Positions 48,470 through 59,030 of a stretch of DNA of 64,000 nt are shown here, piece after piece. The notes beneath the pieces were generated by a model. It was not told where the DNA came from and did not search any database. It was given only the letters and a program-made list of their open reading frames with translations. Origin of the DNA: Burkholderiales bacterium (lineage in GTDB: Bacteria > Pseudomonadota > Gammaproteobacteria > Burkholderiales > Burkholderiaceae_B); NCBI GenBank assembly GCA_021299735.1, contig JAJTEM010000006.1:105669-169668 (forward strand), given 5' to 3'. The number at the start of each line of letters is the position of its first letter. Within the stretch, counting starts at the first letter, position 1. The position numbers and the translations under genes are program-made.

Positions 48470-50311
48470 TTGAAAGACAAGTTTTTCGCGCGGTGTTGGG
48501 CTCCCGGCAATTGGCCCGTAGGTGTCAAACTGGCTGTCATCATTCTGGCCATTGCCATGCCAGCAGTTTTAATCAGCGCCTCGATCAGTGTACAAACCAG
48601 TCTCGACCGCGTAGCACAGTCAGAACTCAACAAACTGCAACAAATTTCCAGCACCATTGCCGGGCAAATTCAACAAACCTTTTCATCTCACCAATCGTTT
48701 GCAGCGTTTTTAAGCCGTGAACCCCGATTGCTTGAACTGATGTTGAAACCAGGGGATGAGGCCAGTACGCGCGAAGTCAAGGGGCGCTTCAATGCGGTAA
48801 TTTCAACCAATCCGGAAGTCGAGTTGCTGATGGCGCTTGATACCACCGGGCGGGTTTTAACGTCGTCTGATCCTGCATTGATTGGTCGAAACTTTGCATT
48901 TCGGGATTACTTTAAAACTGCAGCACAGGGGCGGCCCGCCTCAACCAGTATTATCGTGGGTGCCGTTGCGGGCAATGCCGGTGTGTTTTTCTCTCATCCA
49001 GTATTCGATACCGCCGGGCAGGTGGTGGGTGTTTTTGTCATCAAAATGTTGGCACGTTCTTATGGTGAACTTGTTGAGCAAGCCGCAGAGGACAAAATTC
49101 TTGAGCCTTTTGTGATTGATGGTGACGGAGTCATCATTCACCACGCCAACCAGAACATGTTGTACAAAAGCCTGACACCGCTGAGTGAAAAGCGACAAGC
49201 GCAAATTGCAGAGGACAAGCGCTTTCGCATCGAACGGGTCGAGTCCCTCAATCTCTTCAGTCTGGCCAAGGCCTTGGCTAACAGCAATTCATTTGGCTAT
49301 GTGAATTATTCCGGTCCAGATGGCATGCCCTCCATTGCAGGGTTCAGCCCGGTCTTGAATGTGGGCTGGACCGTGGTGGTCTCCGAGCCTGAATCCGTAT
49401 TTCGCGCCCCGCTTGAACAACTCTTTCAAAAGTTTGTTTGGGTAATGGTGGTTGCTGGTGTGGTTGTGTTGTTGCTGACCTTGTTGGCGGCTCGTGTGTT
49501 TGTGTCGCCGATCAAACGATTGGCCAGCGCAGCTGCCAAAGTGGAGCAGGGTGACTACGACGGTGCAGTAACCGGTTTGAGCACACATGACGAAGTGGGG
49601 CAGTTGTCTCGTGCCTTCGACAACATGTTGGTGGGCATTCGCGATCGAGAAAAAGTCAAAGACGTGTTTGGTCGAATGGTCTCTCCCGAGGTTCGGGAAA
49701 AGTTGTTGCAGGGCACTCTGAGTCTGGGTGGTGAATCGGCTCGGGTCAGTGTGTTGTTCTCCGATATTCGTGACTTCTCGGGCCTGTCCGAACGAATGCC
49801 TCCTTCCGAGGTGGTGGAGTTGCTTAATGAATACCTCACCGAGATGAGTATTGCTGTGGGCAACTGGGGTGGCTACATCAACAACTTCATTGGCGATGCA
49901 ATTGTTGTGGTGTTTGGCGTGCCAGTAAAGCAGGAAAACATTGAAACCCGTGCAGTGTTTGCTGCCTTGGAAATGCGGGAGAGATTGAGTTCATTGAACA
50001 AGCGCCGCCGTTCTCAAGGCAAGGTTGCATTGAAGAACGGAATCGGTATCAGCACGGGAGAGGTGGTTGCTGGGCAAATGGGTTCAATTGACCGGTTTTT
50101 GTACACGGTAATTGGCGATGCAGTGAATGTGGCTGCAAGGCTTGAAGGGTTGACCAAGGAGTTCGAAGAGTTTCCTATTTTGTTGAACGAGGAAACCTAC
50201 CTGGCCTTGAAACTGGATGAAACTTTTGTGGCCCAGAACCTGGGAGAGCAACCGGTTAAGGGGCGTTTGGCCAAAGTCAAAGTGTGGGGCATCAGGCTGG
50301 TTGCCCAGTAA
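48470..50311 (+). CDS. class III adenylate/guanylate cyclase with extracellular Cache-like sensor and HAMP domain
   Basis: N-terminal TM, Cache-like region, second TM, then VSVLFSDIRDFSGLSERMPPSEVVELLNEYL...INNFIGDAIVVVFG...GIGISTGEVVAGQMGS. Confidence 0.88.
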   Translation: MKDKFFARCWAPGNWPVGVKLAVIILAIAMPAVLISASISVQTSLDRVAQSELNKLQQISSTIAGQIQQTFSSHQSFAAFLSREPRLLELMLKPGDEASTREVKGRFNAVISTNPEVELLMALDTTGRVLTSSDPALIGRNFAFRDYFKTAAQGRPASTSIIVGAVAGNAGVFFSHPVFDTAGQVVGVFVIKMLARSYGELVEQAAEDKILEPFVIDGDGVIIHHANQNMLYKSLTPLSEKRQAQIAEDKRFRIERVESLNLFSLAKALANSNSFGYVNYSGPDGMPSIAGFSPVLNVGWTVVVSEPESVFRAPLEQLFQKFVWVMVVAGVVVLLLTLLAARVFVSPIKRLASAAAKVEQGDYDGAVTGLSTHDEVGQLSRAFDNMLVGIRDREKVKDVFGRMVSPEVREKLLQGTLSLGGESARVSVLFSDIRDFSGLSERMPPSEVVELLNEYLTEMSIAVGNWGGYINNFIGDAIVVVFGVPVKQENIETRAVFAALEMRERLSSLNKRRRSQGKVALKNGIGISTGEVVAGQMGSIDRFLYTVIGDAVNVAARLEGLTKEFEEFPILLNEETYLALKLDETFVAQNLGEQPVKGRLAKVKVWGIRLVAQ

Positions 50312-50317
50312 GTTGAT

Positions 50318-51349
50318 TCATTGAAAACTGGCAACGCCGAAAAGCTCAAGCGGAGGAATTTTCCCCAAAACACGGGCTGAATTTGAGTTTATTTTCAGCT
50401 TGTATTTCTTGATGGTCTCTACCGGAATTTGTCCTGCAAATTGTTTGCCTCTCAGTATTTGCATGGCTTTGAATCCTGCAAACTGCCCCACCTCAAAATA
50501 ACTGCACACCAGTCCAATCAGCGAGCCCGCATCCATCAATTGCTCTGTGCTTGCGAAGGTGGCAAGCCCTCGCTGGTGTGCTGCTGGAATAATCAATTCT
50601 TTTGCAAGCGACCCCACCAGGGAATCGGGCGGAAGGTAAAGCCACTCGCATCTTTGCTGTTTCAGTTCATCCAGCAACTCAGTGATCAAATATCGCAGTT
50701 TATCCATCGTTCCGGCTTGTCCTTGCGCGTTGACGGGAATAGGCAATGCAATCAGTTTTTTCTTTTGGCTGTTTAGCAAATCATGGAGTAGTTGCTTGGT
50801 CACAACCGAATTGTTTTCAGTGGGCGTGTACAGCATGCCGATTGTTTTAAAAGGTGTATAACTTTGAATCGCCTGCATTTGCTGTTCAAGTGAAGCAACA
50901 TGAAATACGCCGGTAATAGGGCGTTCACAACCCGTAAGAGATTGAACAATACCCGAGACCACAGGGGCTGTTACCAAGGCAAAAACCACAGGGCAAGGCA
51001 ATGGCCTCAAATCAGTTTTTGGTGCGTACGTGCCGGTAATCCCCTGCGTAACACTGGTTCCCCAAGTCAACACCAGCTTCGTATCTCGCGCTTTCAATTC
51101 AGCCACAATTTCTGGCAAACGGGTCAGGTCGCGTGCAATGTCATAGTGATCAAATTCGGCCTGCAAACCGGCTTGCCGAATATAGGAAACAAAACCGGCT
51201 TCAACATCGGTCGCACCACGAAATGTCACAATCCCGATACGTAAATTGTTGTCCGCCGCCCAGGCCTGCTTGCCCGGCATGGGTAATCCTGCCAATAATC
51301 CTGTGGCGCCACCGGTAAGTAACAATTTGCGTCGTGTGTTGTTGGTCAA
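50318..51349 (-). CDS. ABC transporter substrate-binding-like protein (COG2984-type)
   Basis: Twin-arginine-like leader TRRKLLLTGGATGLLAG; LVLTWGTSVTQGITG. Listed ORF extends to 51463; TTG at 51349 after GGAGAAAC is preferred. Confidence 0.7.
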   Translation of the reverse strand: MTNNTRRKLLLTGGATGLLAGLPMPGKQAWAADNNLRIGIVTFRGATDVEAGFVSYIRQAGLQAEFDHYDIARDLTRLPEIVAELKARDTKLVLTWGTSVTQGITGTYAPKTDLRPLPCPVVFALVTAPVVSGIVQSLTGCERPITGVFHVASLEQQMQAIQSYTPFKTIGMLYTPTENNSVVTKQLLHDLLNSQKKKLIALPIPVNAQGQAGTMDKLRYLITELLDELKQQRCEWLYLPPDSLVGSLAKELIIPAAHQRGLATFASTEQLMDAGSLIGLVCSYFEVGQFAGFKAMQILRGKQFAGQIPVETIKKYKLKINSNSARVLGKIPPLELFGVASFQ

Positions 51350-53577
51350 GCTGTTTCTCCTTGTTGTCTTGCTTGCAAGGCAAACCAGCACAGCACGCCC
51401 AGTGCCAACGCAGTTGCTGAAAAAATAAAAACCAGTTGGTTGCTTTCCATGAACTGCAAGCACAGTGCGGCCAGCAAAGGTCCCAGTGCATTGCCTGTTC
51501 TTTCCAGCAAACGGTAGCTTCCCAGCCAGGCAAAGTTGGGTTGGTCGGGCGCATAGGTTTTCTGGTAAAGCTGAACCAGAGAACCCTGAGCCGAGATGCT
51601 CAGCGCTTGTCCAAAGCCAAGTGCAACTGCAATTCCAAAAGCAATCAAGGTTTGGCTAAACAAGGGGGCTTGGCCAAGCAGATTGATTAAAGGCAGGAAA
51701 CCTGCGCTGGCCGACACCAGCAAGCCCAGGCTGACAAACTTCGCAGCCCTGTTAATTTCTAGTCCGCCACGTTGCAGGTAATCCGCGACTCGTGGCGTCA
51801 ACAAAAACATCAATAGACCATAAACCAGAAGAATTCGCCCTGTTGTGCTGGCTGTCATTTCAGGTGCCTCAAAGGCCATCCACGGAACCAGAAAAAACAG
51901 CAGGCCGGTCAAAAGCATTTTCGCCGGTGCAGCAGCAAGCAGGCTCAATAGCAATAGCCTGGGTGAATTCATGCCTGCAAAAGGCGAGGGCTTTTTGGTG
52001 GTCACTTCACTTGAATTGTGGTCCGCCATTTTCGGGCTTGTAAATGGCGCTCCCCGGCCAATCAATAGTGCTGCAACTGGAACCACTGCCGCCAACATGA
52101 AAGTAAATTGCTCGCCCAGGTTGTCGGCCAGCAGTCCACCAAACGCAGGGCCAACTATAGTGGCAGCCATAATTGCACCCACCAGGCTTGCAAATGCTGT
52201 GGCGCGTCCAGCCGCGCCGTGTGCAATCAGCAGCATTGTTTGCCCAGACACAAACGCGCAGGCATAACCAATTCCCGCTACACTGCGGGCCAACAGCAGC
52301 CACTCTGCGCTTGGTGACCACAATGTAAACAACTGCCCCAGCGTTCCCAATGTGCAACCAATCGTAAAACCACGCACTGCTTTTGTTGGTGTATTAATGT
52401 GGTTCAGAAACGGCTGGGCAAGTGCAACCAGCAGCATGAACACCGAGATGGACAAGCCGCCCATCCAGGCTCCGGATGTGTCCGGGTTGAACCAATCGCC
52501 TGGCAGCGCCGTGGCCATACCCGGCAATATTGGGCGAATCAATTCTTCACTCAAGAAATAGACAAACAGGGCCACTGGCCACCGATGGTGTATTCCACTC
52601 GTGTCCACCAATATTTCGCCAGGCATTGGCTTGGCTGGTTTTCTGAATTGCATCCAGAAAAAGAAAACAATCAAAGCCAGTGTCAGGTAATCCAGCATTA
52701 GCTCGCCACTGAGTTGTTCGAGAAATTCCGGGTTGGGTGTCAATTCAATGGCATGCCCCAGATCAAGTTCAATCCATACAGAATCACTGCCCACCGTGTC
52801 CGGTTTTTTCATCAGCGTTGCAGCGCCCAGTTCAATGTGCTTCTCGGTCAGTTCCTTCAGGCTTGTTTGTAGGTCGGCGAAGTCCCGATGGCCAAAGCCT
52901 TGCTCAAATGCTGTATTCCAAAGGTTTTGCTGTGCGGTTGCAATTGATCGAATTCGTTCCTGAATTAACGGTGTAATTTGATGCTCAATTGTTTTGAACA
53001 TTGGGTAGGCCAAGGTCAGCATCGCCAAAGTACCAAGGGCACAAATCACCCAGTTGGCATGTTTCGAAAACCACTTCGTACAAATTAGTGAAGCAGCAAC
53101 TGCGATTAAAAACAGCCAGGGTGCCAACTGCATGGCGCGTGTATGCAAGGTGTTTCTCAGCCCCTTCAATTCCGGCACTGTGTAGGCCACATCAAAGTAG
53201 GCAATTTCTACGCCGAATGAATTGATCACAGGAATATTCAATACCGAAGGCGCTACCTGCTCGTGTTTGTTTTGTTGCTGCGCTTCGCTGTTACGCCAAT
53301 CAATTGCAACAATTCGGGGGGAACGTTCTTTGAGGGCTTGAATTTTCTCGGCACTCAAAAAGCTTTCCGGGTAAATGCCCAGCCTGTAGGCCGACTGCAT
53401 TTGTTCAAGCAATGGATCAAGCTGAGCTTGCACAACGCCTTGAACGGTTTTTTTCAGCATTTGTTCTGTTTTGGCAATCAACAGAAAATGGGCAAACCCC
53501 ATCATGATCGAGAACAGCAGCAGAAATTTCGCGAGTTGCGCCAGTGCGTTCAGAACGGATGCTTTTGTGTGGGTCAT
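51346..53577 (-). CDS. MFS transporter with large N-terminal extracytoplasmic region
   Basis: C-terminal multi-TM MFS segment (GIGYACAFVSGQTMLLIAHGAAGRATAFASLVGAIMAATIVGPAFGGLLADNLG); about 330-residue N-terminal portion with separate TM helices. Confidence 0.75.
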   Translation of the reverse strand: MTHTKASVLNALAQLAKFLLLFSIMMGFAHFLLIAKTEQMLKKTVQGVVQAQLDPLLEQMQSAYRLGIYPESFLSAEKIQALKERSPRIVAIDWRNSEAQQQNKHEQVAPSVLNIPVINSFGVEIAYFDVAYTVPELKGLRNTLHTRAMQLAPWLFLIAVAASLICTKWFSKHANWVICALGTLAMLTLAYPMFKTIEHQITPLIQERIRSIATAQQNLWNTAFEQGFGHRDFADLQTSLKELTEKHIELGAATLMKKPDTVGSDSVWIELDLGHAIELTPNPEFLEQLSGELMLDYLTLALIVFFFWMQFRKPAKPMPGEILVDTSGIHHRWPVALFVYFLSEELIRPILPGMATALPGDWFNPDTSGAWMGGLSISVFMLLVALAQPFLNHINTPTKAVRGFTIGCTLGTLGQLFTLWSPSAEWLLLARSVAGIGYACAFVSGQTMLLIAHGAAGRATAFASLVGAIMAATIVGPAFGGLLADNLGEQFTFMLAAVVPVAALLIGRGAPFTSPKMADHNSSEVTTKKPSPFAGMNSPRLLLLSLLAAAPAKMLLTGLLFFLVPWMAFEAPEMTASTTGRILLVYGLLMFLLTPRVADYLQRGGLEINRAAKFVSLGLLVSASAGFLPLINLLGQAPLFSQTLIAFGIAVALGFGQALSISAQGSLVQLYQKTYAPDQPNFAWLGSYRLLERTGNALGPLLAALCLQFMESNQLVFIFSATALALGVLCWFALQARQQGETA

Positions 53578-53636
53578 TGAATTTTTGGCGTCTGGTTTTG
53601 AAAACGACTATACATTGATCATCGTTTCGAAGGTTT

Positions 53637-54590
53637 ATGCACCTTGAGTCTGAGAGAACCGGAATGGAATGGTCACACTTTTACCGTCAGGCCAAAGATT
53701 TTGAAAAGAATCTCATTCAGCCCGATCGCCTCACCGTGGCACTGAATCAGGCACCGCTAAACATCAATGGCGTACCGGCAAAAACCCATGTTCTGGTGTG
53801 GGGCAAAGGCCCCGACAAACCAGTTGTGCTGTGCGCAGGCGGTTTGGTGAACACAGCCTATCGTTTTGCCATGTTGGCGCAAACCCTTTGCACCGAATTT
53901 GAGTGTGTCAGCTTTGACTGGTATGGGCGCGGTCATTCGGATCATTTACAGGGTCCTCAATCCTATGGTTTTGAGTCCAATGTGGGCCAGGTTCAGGCCT
54001 TGCTGGAAATGTACAAAGGCAGGCCCATCCACTTTCTGGGTTCTTCTTTGGGTGGCATGGTAGCCATGGCTGTGTTTTCGCAGGCACAGTATGTTTCAAA
54101 CCTGCGTTCTCTTGTTTTGAATGATGTTGGCCCACGCATGAGCGCTGGCCGCAGAAGGCGACGTGCTGGTGCACTCAACAAGCCCCGTGTTTTTAAAACC
54201 CCGGTCGAGCTGCGCGAAAAAGTAGGCATTTCCCAGCGCGATTTCGGACCTGTACCGCAGCCGATACAAGATTTTCTGGCCTACAAAAACACCCGCTGGT
54301 GCAATCAATCAGCAGGTCGGGTTTACCGTTACGACATGGCCTGCATGGCACGTTTTGAACAGGACAGCCAGTTCGATGTTGACCTTTGGCACCTTTGGGA
54401 AACAATCCACTGCCCTCAACTGTTACTGCACGGCGCCTTATCCGATGCTTTGCTGCCCGATCAAGTGCAGCAAATGCAGCAGGCAAAGCCAGATTTGAAG
54501 GTGGTTACCGTGCCCGATGCTGGCCACACTCCCTCACTTTGTGTTGAATCCCAAGTACAAATGTTGCAGCAATGGCTTTGTTCGCATTAG
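53637..54590 (+). CDS. alpha/beta hydrolase
   Basis: FDWYGRGHSDH, FLGSSLGGMVAM nucleophile elbow, DAGHTPSL. Confidence 0.85.
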   Translation: MHLESERTGMEWSHFYRQAKDFEKNLIQPDRLTVALNQAPLNINGVPAKTHVLVWGKGPDKPVVLCAGGLVNTAYRFAMLAQTLCTEFECVSFDWYGRGHSDHLQGPQSYGFESNVGQVQALLEMYKGRPIHFLGSSLGGMVAMAVFSQAQYVSNLRSLVLNDVGPRMSAGRRRRRAGALNKPRVFKTPVELREKVGISQRDFGPVPQPIQDFLAYKNTRWCNQSAGRVYRYDMACMARFEQDSQFDVDLWHLWETIHCPQLLLHGALSDALLPDQVQQMQQAKPDLKVVTVPDAGHTPSLCVESQVQMLQQWLCSH

Positions 54591-54715
54591 AACAAGCTCA
54601 AATTCCGTTCAAATCGACTTATCTGTGGGAAAATGGCAGTTGGTAAGGTGGGTGGCAGGTAAAACTGGCACCTTCCCAGTCTCGCTGCAAATAGAATCAA
54701 ATAGATAGGCTTCAT

Positions 54716-55300
54716 ATGTTGCTGATGATCGACAACTACGACAGTTTCACCTTCAACCTTGTCCAGTACTTCGGCGAGTTGGGGCAGCAGGTGCATGTTG
54801 TCAGAAACGACGCAATTTCCGTTGAAGAAGCCTTGGCGCTCAAGCCCGCTGCGGTGTGTATTTCCCCTGGCCCTTGCGACCCGGCGCAAGCGGGCATTTC
54901 AATCGCCTTGATCAAGGCTGCTGCAGGGAAAGTGCCCGTGCTGGGGGTGTGCCTGGGGCACCAGGCCATTGGCGAGGCATTTGGCGGCAAAGTGGTGCGT
55001 GCGAAAAGCATTATGCACGGCAAAACATCGCCCGTGCACCACCACAACACCGGCGTGTTCGCCGGGCTGCCCAATCCGCTTACCTGTATTCGCTACCATT
55101 CATTGGCCATAGAGCGGGCCAGTTTGCCGGATTGCCTGGAAATTACTGCCGAAACCGCAGACGGCGAAATCATGGGCGTGCGCCACAAAACGCTCGATAT
55201 CGAAGGTGTTCAGTTTCACCCGGAATCCATTCTCAGCGACCGTGGCCACGACCTGCTGAAAAATTTCCTCAAGCGCGTTAATACGCCCCAAGTGGCTTAA
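54716..55300 (+). CDS. trpG: anthranilate synthase component II (glutamine amidotransferase)
   Basis: [55 protein letters not shown]. Confidence 0.96.
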   Translation: MLLMIDNYDSFTFNLVQYFGELGQQVHVVRNDAISVEEALALKPAAVCISPGPCDPAQAGISIALIKAAAGKVPVLGVCLGHQAIGEAFGGKVVRAKSIMHGKTSPVHHHNTGVFAGLPNPLTCIRYHSLAIERASLPDCLEITAETADGEIMGVRHKTLDIEGVQFHPESILSDRGHDLLKNFLKRVNTPQVA

Positions 55301-55341
55301 TCCCCGGCAGCCCAGTTATTCAAATTTAAATAGTCAGCACC

Positions 55342-56379
55342 ATGTCCCAGCCTTTTAATTACCCTGCCACTTTGAACCAACTGCTTGCTGGGCAAAACCT
55401 GTCGCATGAGCTGACACGCACCGCCTTTCAGGAATTGCTAAGCGGTGGGCTTACCACTGCGCAAATTGCCGGTTTGCTGGTGGGCTTGCGTGTGAAAGGC
55501 GAAACTGCCGAAGAAGTGGCCGCGGCTGCGCAGGTTATGCGAGACCTGGTTACACCGGTTGAACTGCCCGCAGGCATGGATGTAGTCGATTTGTGCGGCA
55601 CCGGTGGGGATGGCGCGCAAACATTCAATATTTCCACTGCATGCATGTTTGTACTGGCCGCTGCAGGTGCAAAAGTGGGCAAGCACGGCGGGCGCAGTGT
55701 GTCGTCCAACTCGGGCAGCGCCGATGTTCTTGAATTGCTCGGGGCCAACATCAATTTGAAACCTGCGCAAGTGGCTCAGTCTATTGAGCAGGTTGGCATC
55801 GGTTTCATGTTTGCACCCAACCACCACAGCGCCATGCGTTTTGCAGGCCCCGTTCGCAAAGAACTGGGTGTGCGCACCGTGTTCAATATTCTTGGCCCGC
55901 TCACCAACCCCGCTAATGCCAAACGGCAGGTCATGGGCGTGTACAGCCCCAATTTGCTGGAACTACAAGCCGAAGTTCTGCGGCGCCTGGGGTCTGTTCA
56001 AGCGCTCATCGTGCACGGCGAAAACGGCATGGACGAACTGTGCATTGAATGCGACTCGAAAATTGCCGAGTTGCGCAATGGCGAAATTCAGCACTACAGC
56101 ATCAAGCCTGAAGACTTCGGCCTTGCCCGCGCATCGCACAGCAGCCTGCATGCAGGCTCAGTACAAGAATCACGCGACAAAATTTTCCATGCATTGAATG
56201 GCAAAGGCGGTGCTATCGGCGACATCGTGTTGCTGAACAGCGCTGCGGGTCTTTACACCGCAGGCGTTACCGGTAGCCTGAAAGAGGGCGTTGAACTTGC
56301 ACGTGCCGCAGTTTCCAGTGGCGCGGCAATCCGAAAACTCAATGAGTTCGTCGACTTCACCAAGTCGATTGAACAATAA
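55342..56379 (+). CDS. trpD: anthranilate phosphoribosyltransferase
   Basis: VDLCGTGGDGAQTFNISTACMFVLAAAGAKVGKHGGRSVSSNSGSADVLE. Confidence 0.97.
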   Translation: MSQPFNYPATLNQLLAGQNLSHELTRTAFQELLSGGLTTAQIAGLLVGLRVKGETAEEVAAAAQVMRDLVTPVELPAGMDVVDLCGTGGDGAQTFNISTACMFVLAAAGAKVGKHGGRSVSSNSGSADVLELLGANINLKPAQVAQSIEQVGIGFMFAPNHHSAMRFAGPVRKELGVRTVFNILGPLTNPANAKRQVMGVYSPNLLELQAEVLRRLGSVQALIVHGENGMDELCIECDSKIAELRNGEIQHYSIKPEDFGLARASHSSLHAGSVQESRDKIFHALNGKGGAIGDIVLLNSAAGLYTAGVTGSLKEGVELARAAVSSGAAIRKLNEFVDFTKSIEQ

Positions 56380-56388
56380 GGCAGCACC

Positions 56389-57177
56389 ATGAGCGACATT
56401 CTCGACAAAATTCTGGCCACCAAACGCGAAGAAATAGCACAGGGCAAACAAGTGTTGTCTGAAGTGCAGTGGTTGGCCAAGGCTGCCCAATTGGCTCCAA
56501 CACGCGGTTTTGCCAAGGCCATGAAAACGGCGGTGGGCAAAGGCCTGCCCGCGGTTATTGCTGAAGTAAAACGCGCAAGCCCCAGCAAAGGAATTTTGCG
56601 CGAACCGTTCGATCCAGTTGAAATCGCAAAAAGCTACGCTGAGCATGGTGCAACCTGTTTGTCAGTGCTCACTGACATTCAATATTTCAAGGGCGCACCT
56701 CAGTACCTCGACATGGCCCGCGAGGCAAGCGGCCTGCCGTGTATTCGCAAAGACTTCATTATTGACACCTACCAAGTTGTTCAAGCCCGCGGCCTGGGTG
56801 CTGATGCAATTTTGTTGATTGTGTCTGCCCTTGAATTGCCCCAACTGTTGGAACTGGAGCAATGCGCCAATGAACTGGGCATGGATGTGCTGGTGGAAGT
56901 ACACGATGCGCAGGAAATGGACATTGCCCTGCAACTGAAAACGCCCTTGATCGGGGTGAACAATCGCAACCTGCGCACTTTTGAAACTTCTTTGCAAACC
57001 ACTCTTGATCTGAAAGACAGAGTGGGCCCACAACATTTGCTGATTACTGAAAGCGGCATTGCAACCCGTGCAGATGTAGCATTAATGCGCTCCAACAACA
57101 TTCATGCATTTTTGGTTGGCGAAGCATTCATGCGGGCAGCTTCGCCAGGTCAGGCTCTGGCCGATCTGTTCTATTGA
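56389..57177 (+). CDS. trpC: indole-3-glycerol phosphate synthase
   Basis: [53 protein letters not shown]. Confidence 0.97.
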   Translation: MSDILDKILATKREEIAQGKQVLSEVQWLAKAAQLAPTRGFAKAMKTAVGKGLPAVIAEVKRASPSKGILREPFDPVEIAKSYAEHGATCLSVLTDIQYFKGAPQYLDMAREASGLPCIRKDFIIDTYQVVQARGLGADAILLIVSALELPQLLELEQCANELGMDVLVEVHDAQEMDIALQLKTPLIGVNNRNLRTFETSLQTTLDLKDRVGPQHLLITESGIATRADVALMRSNNIHAFLVGEAFMRAASPGQALADLFY

Positions 57178-59009
57178 ATCCAGGGGGCTGGAACAGTTGT
57201 GCCTGCAATCTGTTCCGGTTTCTTGATCGTCCAGTCATTTGACACTGGCTTACCAGCAATCAAATCAAACTCCATCAGTCGTTCAGCCCGGAAACCGACA
57301 GCCCGAAGTTCAGCACCTGGTTCACCAGCAGCCAGCAGGCGTTTGTAATTCGTTTCAGTCAGTTTTTTTCCAGCCAAAGCCACCAACACGTCGCCAGCTG
57401 AAACTCCTGCCGCATGCGCTGCGCTGCCGTTGATCACCTGTTTCACAAGCATGCCTTCAGGTTTAAATTGGCCGTGCAAGCCCAAGTAAATTTGCTCTTC
57501 ACTTTTGGCTGCACTCAATTCAAAACCATACGCCCGCAGTGCTTCGCCCAGGGGAAGCTCGTCGGTGGTTTGTGTCCACTGCGCAATTTCCTGGCTTAAA
57601 TCAATTCCGGTGGCTTCCTGTACCAAGTGTGAAAACTCATCTTCCTGCAATCCCTCACCACTCAATCCCTTTTTCTGCCACATCAGTCGCATCACGTCAT
57701 CCAGGCTTTTTTGCCCGGCTGTTTGTCGCCGAATGGCCGAATCAATGCACAAGGCAACCAGCGAGCCTTTGGTGTAATAGCTCACAATCGAATTGGGTGC
57801 ATTTTCATCTTGCCGGTAATATTTCGTCCAGGCATCAAAAGAACTGTCAGTCACGCTTTGATTCAAACGCCCAGGCCCCTTCATCACCTGTGCAATATTT
57901 CTGCCCACGCTCTTCAGGTAAGCCTCTTCAGTCATCTTGCCAACGCGTGCCAGCATCACATCATCGTAATACGACGTGAAGCCTTCAAAAATCCATAGCA
58001 GTCTGGTGTAGTTCTCTTGAGTCAAATCGTAAGGAACAAACGCAGCAGGCTTCATGCGTTTCACGTTCCATGAATGAAAATACTCATGGCTGCATAGCCC
58101 CAAAAAGCCTTCATATCCTTTCGGTGCTTTCTCAACATCACGTTGCGGAAGTTCATTTGCATTGAAAAGCAAAGCTGTGCTGTTTCGGTGTTCCAGCCCG
58201 CCATAGCCGTTGTCTGTTGCATGCAGCATGAACACGTAACGCTCAAAGGGTGCCTGTTTTGTTGCTGGTTCAAACAGGGCAATTTGGGCTTCGCACACCG
58301 GTTTCAGGTCATCGCAAATGCGCTGCAAATCCAGGTCGGCGTCTGCACCGTACACAGCGAACACATGCTCAACACCGTGGGCGTTAAAGCTTTGAACTTG
58401 CAAGGCGCCCATTTCAACAGGGTGATCAATCAGGTTGTCAAAGTTGGCGGCCTCAAATTTCACCATGCCGCCGGCTCGCAATACCGGGCAGCCGTGCTGG
58501 TCTTTCAATGTGCCGGGCTGGTTGTTCAAGCCGCAGGCAATCTGCCAGTCGGGCAAGTTTTCGCCTGGTCTTGAAATGGTCAGCTCAATCGCCTGCTCTT
58601 CAAAACCCTGTGGGCACAAAAACACACTGGTGCCGTTGAAAAAACCGTGCGTCTCATCCAGGTGTGCACTTCGAACCGACAAATCCCATGCATACACACG
58701 CCATTCGCATTGAATCAACAGCGGTTGTGCAACATCGTTAACCAGCTTGCTATCAACATGCACACGCCAAGTGTCTTTTCTCTCGCGCATGCACTCGGTT
58801 TGAACAGATCCGGCACGCGCCCGCACATACATCACGTTCCGCGAAAACTCCCGAATCATGTAGCTGCCGGGAATCCATGTCGGCAAGCTCAAATCAATCC
58901 AGCGTTTGTCAGCTGTACCCTGCAGCTGTGACGGCGCAATCTCAAACTGCAACTGAACATCAAAGTAGTGGCCTTTCGGGTCTGCCACTGTCACCTGGTA
59001 ATGCAACAT
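57171..59009 (-). CDS. M61 family metallopeptidase (glycyl aminopeptidase-like) with PDZ-like C-terminus
   Basis: [21 protein letters not shown] (HExxH), [24 protein letters not shown]. Confidence 0.9.
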   Translation of the reverse strand: MLHYQVTVADPKGHYFDVQLQFEIAPSQLQGTADKRWIDLSLPTWIPGSYMIREFSRNVMYVRARAGSVQTECMRERKDTWRVHVDSKLVNDVAQPLLIQCEWRVYAWDLSVRSAHLDETHGFFNGTSVFLCPQGFEEQAIELTISRPGENLPDWQIACGLNNQPGTLKDQHGCPVLRAGGMVKFEAANFDNLIDHPVEMGALQVQSFNAHGVEHVFAVYGADADLDLQRICDDLKPVCEAQIALFEPATKQAPFERYVFMLHATDNGYGGLEHRNSTALLFNANELPQRDVEKAPKGYEGFLGLCSHEYFHSWNVKRMKPAAFVPYDLTQENYTRLLWIFEGFTSYYDDVMLARVGKMTEEAYLKSVGRNIAQVMKGPGRLNQSVTDSSFDAWTKYYRQDENAPNSIVSYYTKGSLVALCIDSAIRRQTAGQKSLDDVMRLMWQKKGLSGEGLQEDEFSHLVQEATGIDLSQEIAQWTQTTDELPLGEALRAYGFELSAAKSEEQIYLGLHGQFKPEGMLVKQVINGSAAHAAGVSAGDVLVALAGKKLTETNYKRLLAAGEPGAELRAVGFRAERLMEFDLIAGKPVSNDWTIKKPEQIAGTTVPAPWIQ

Positions 59010-59030
59010 GGTACTTGTCTGCTTGATAAA

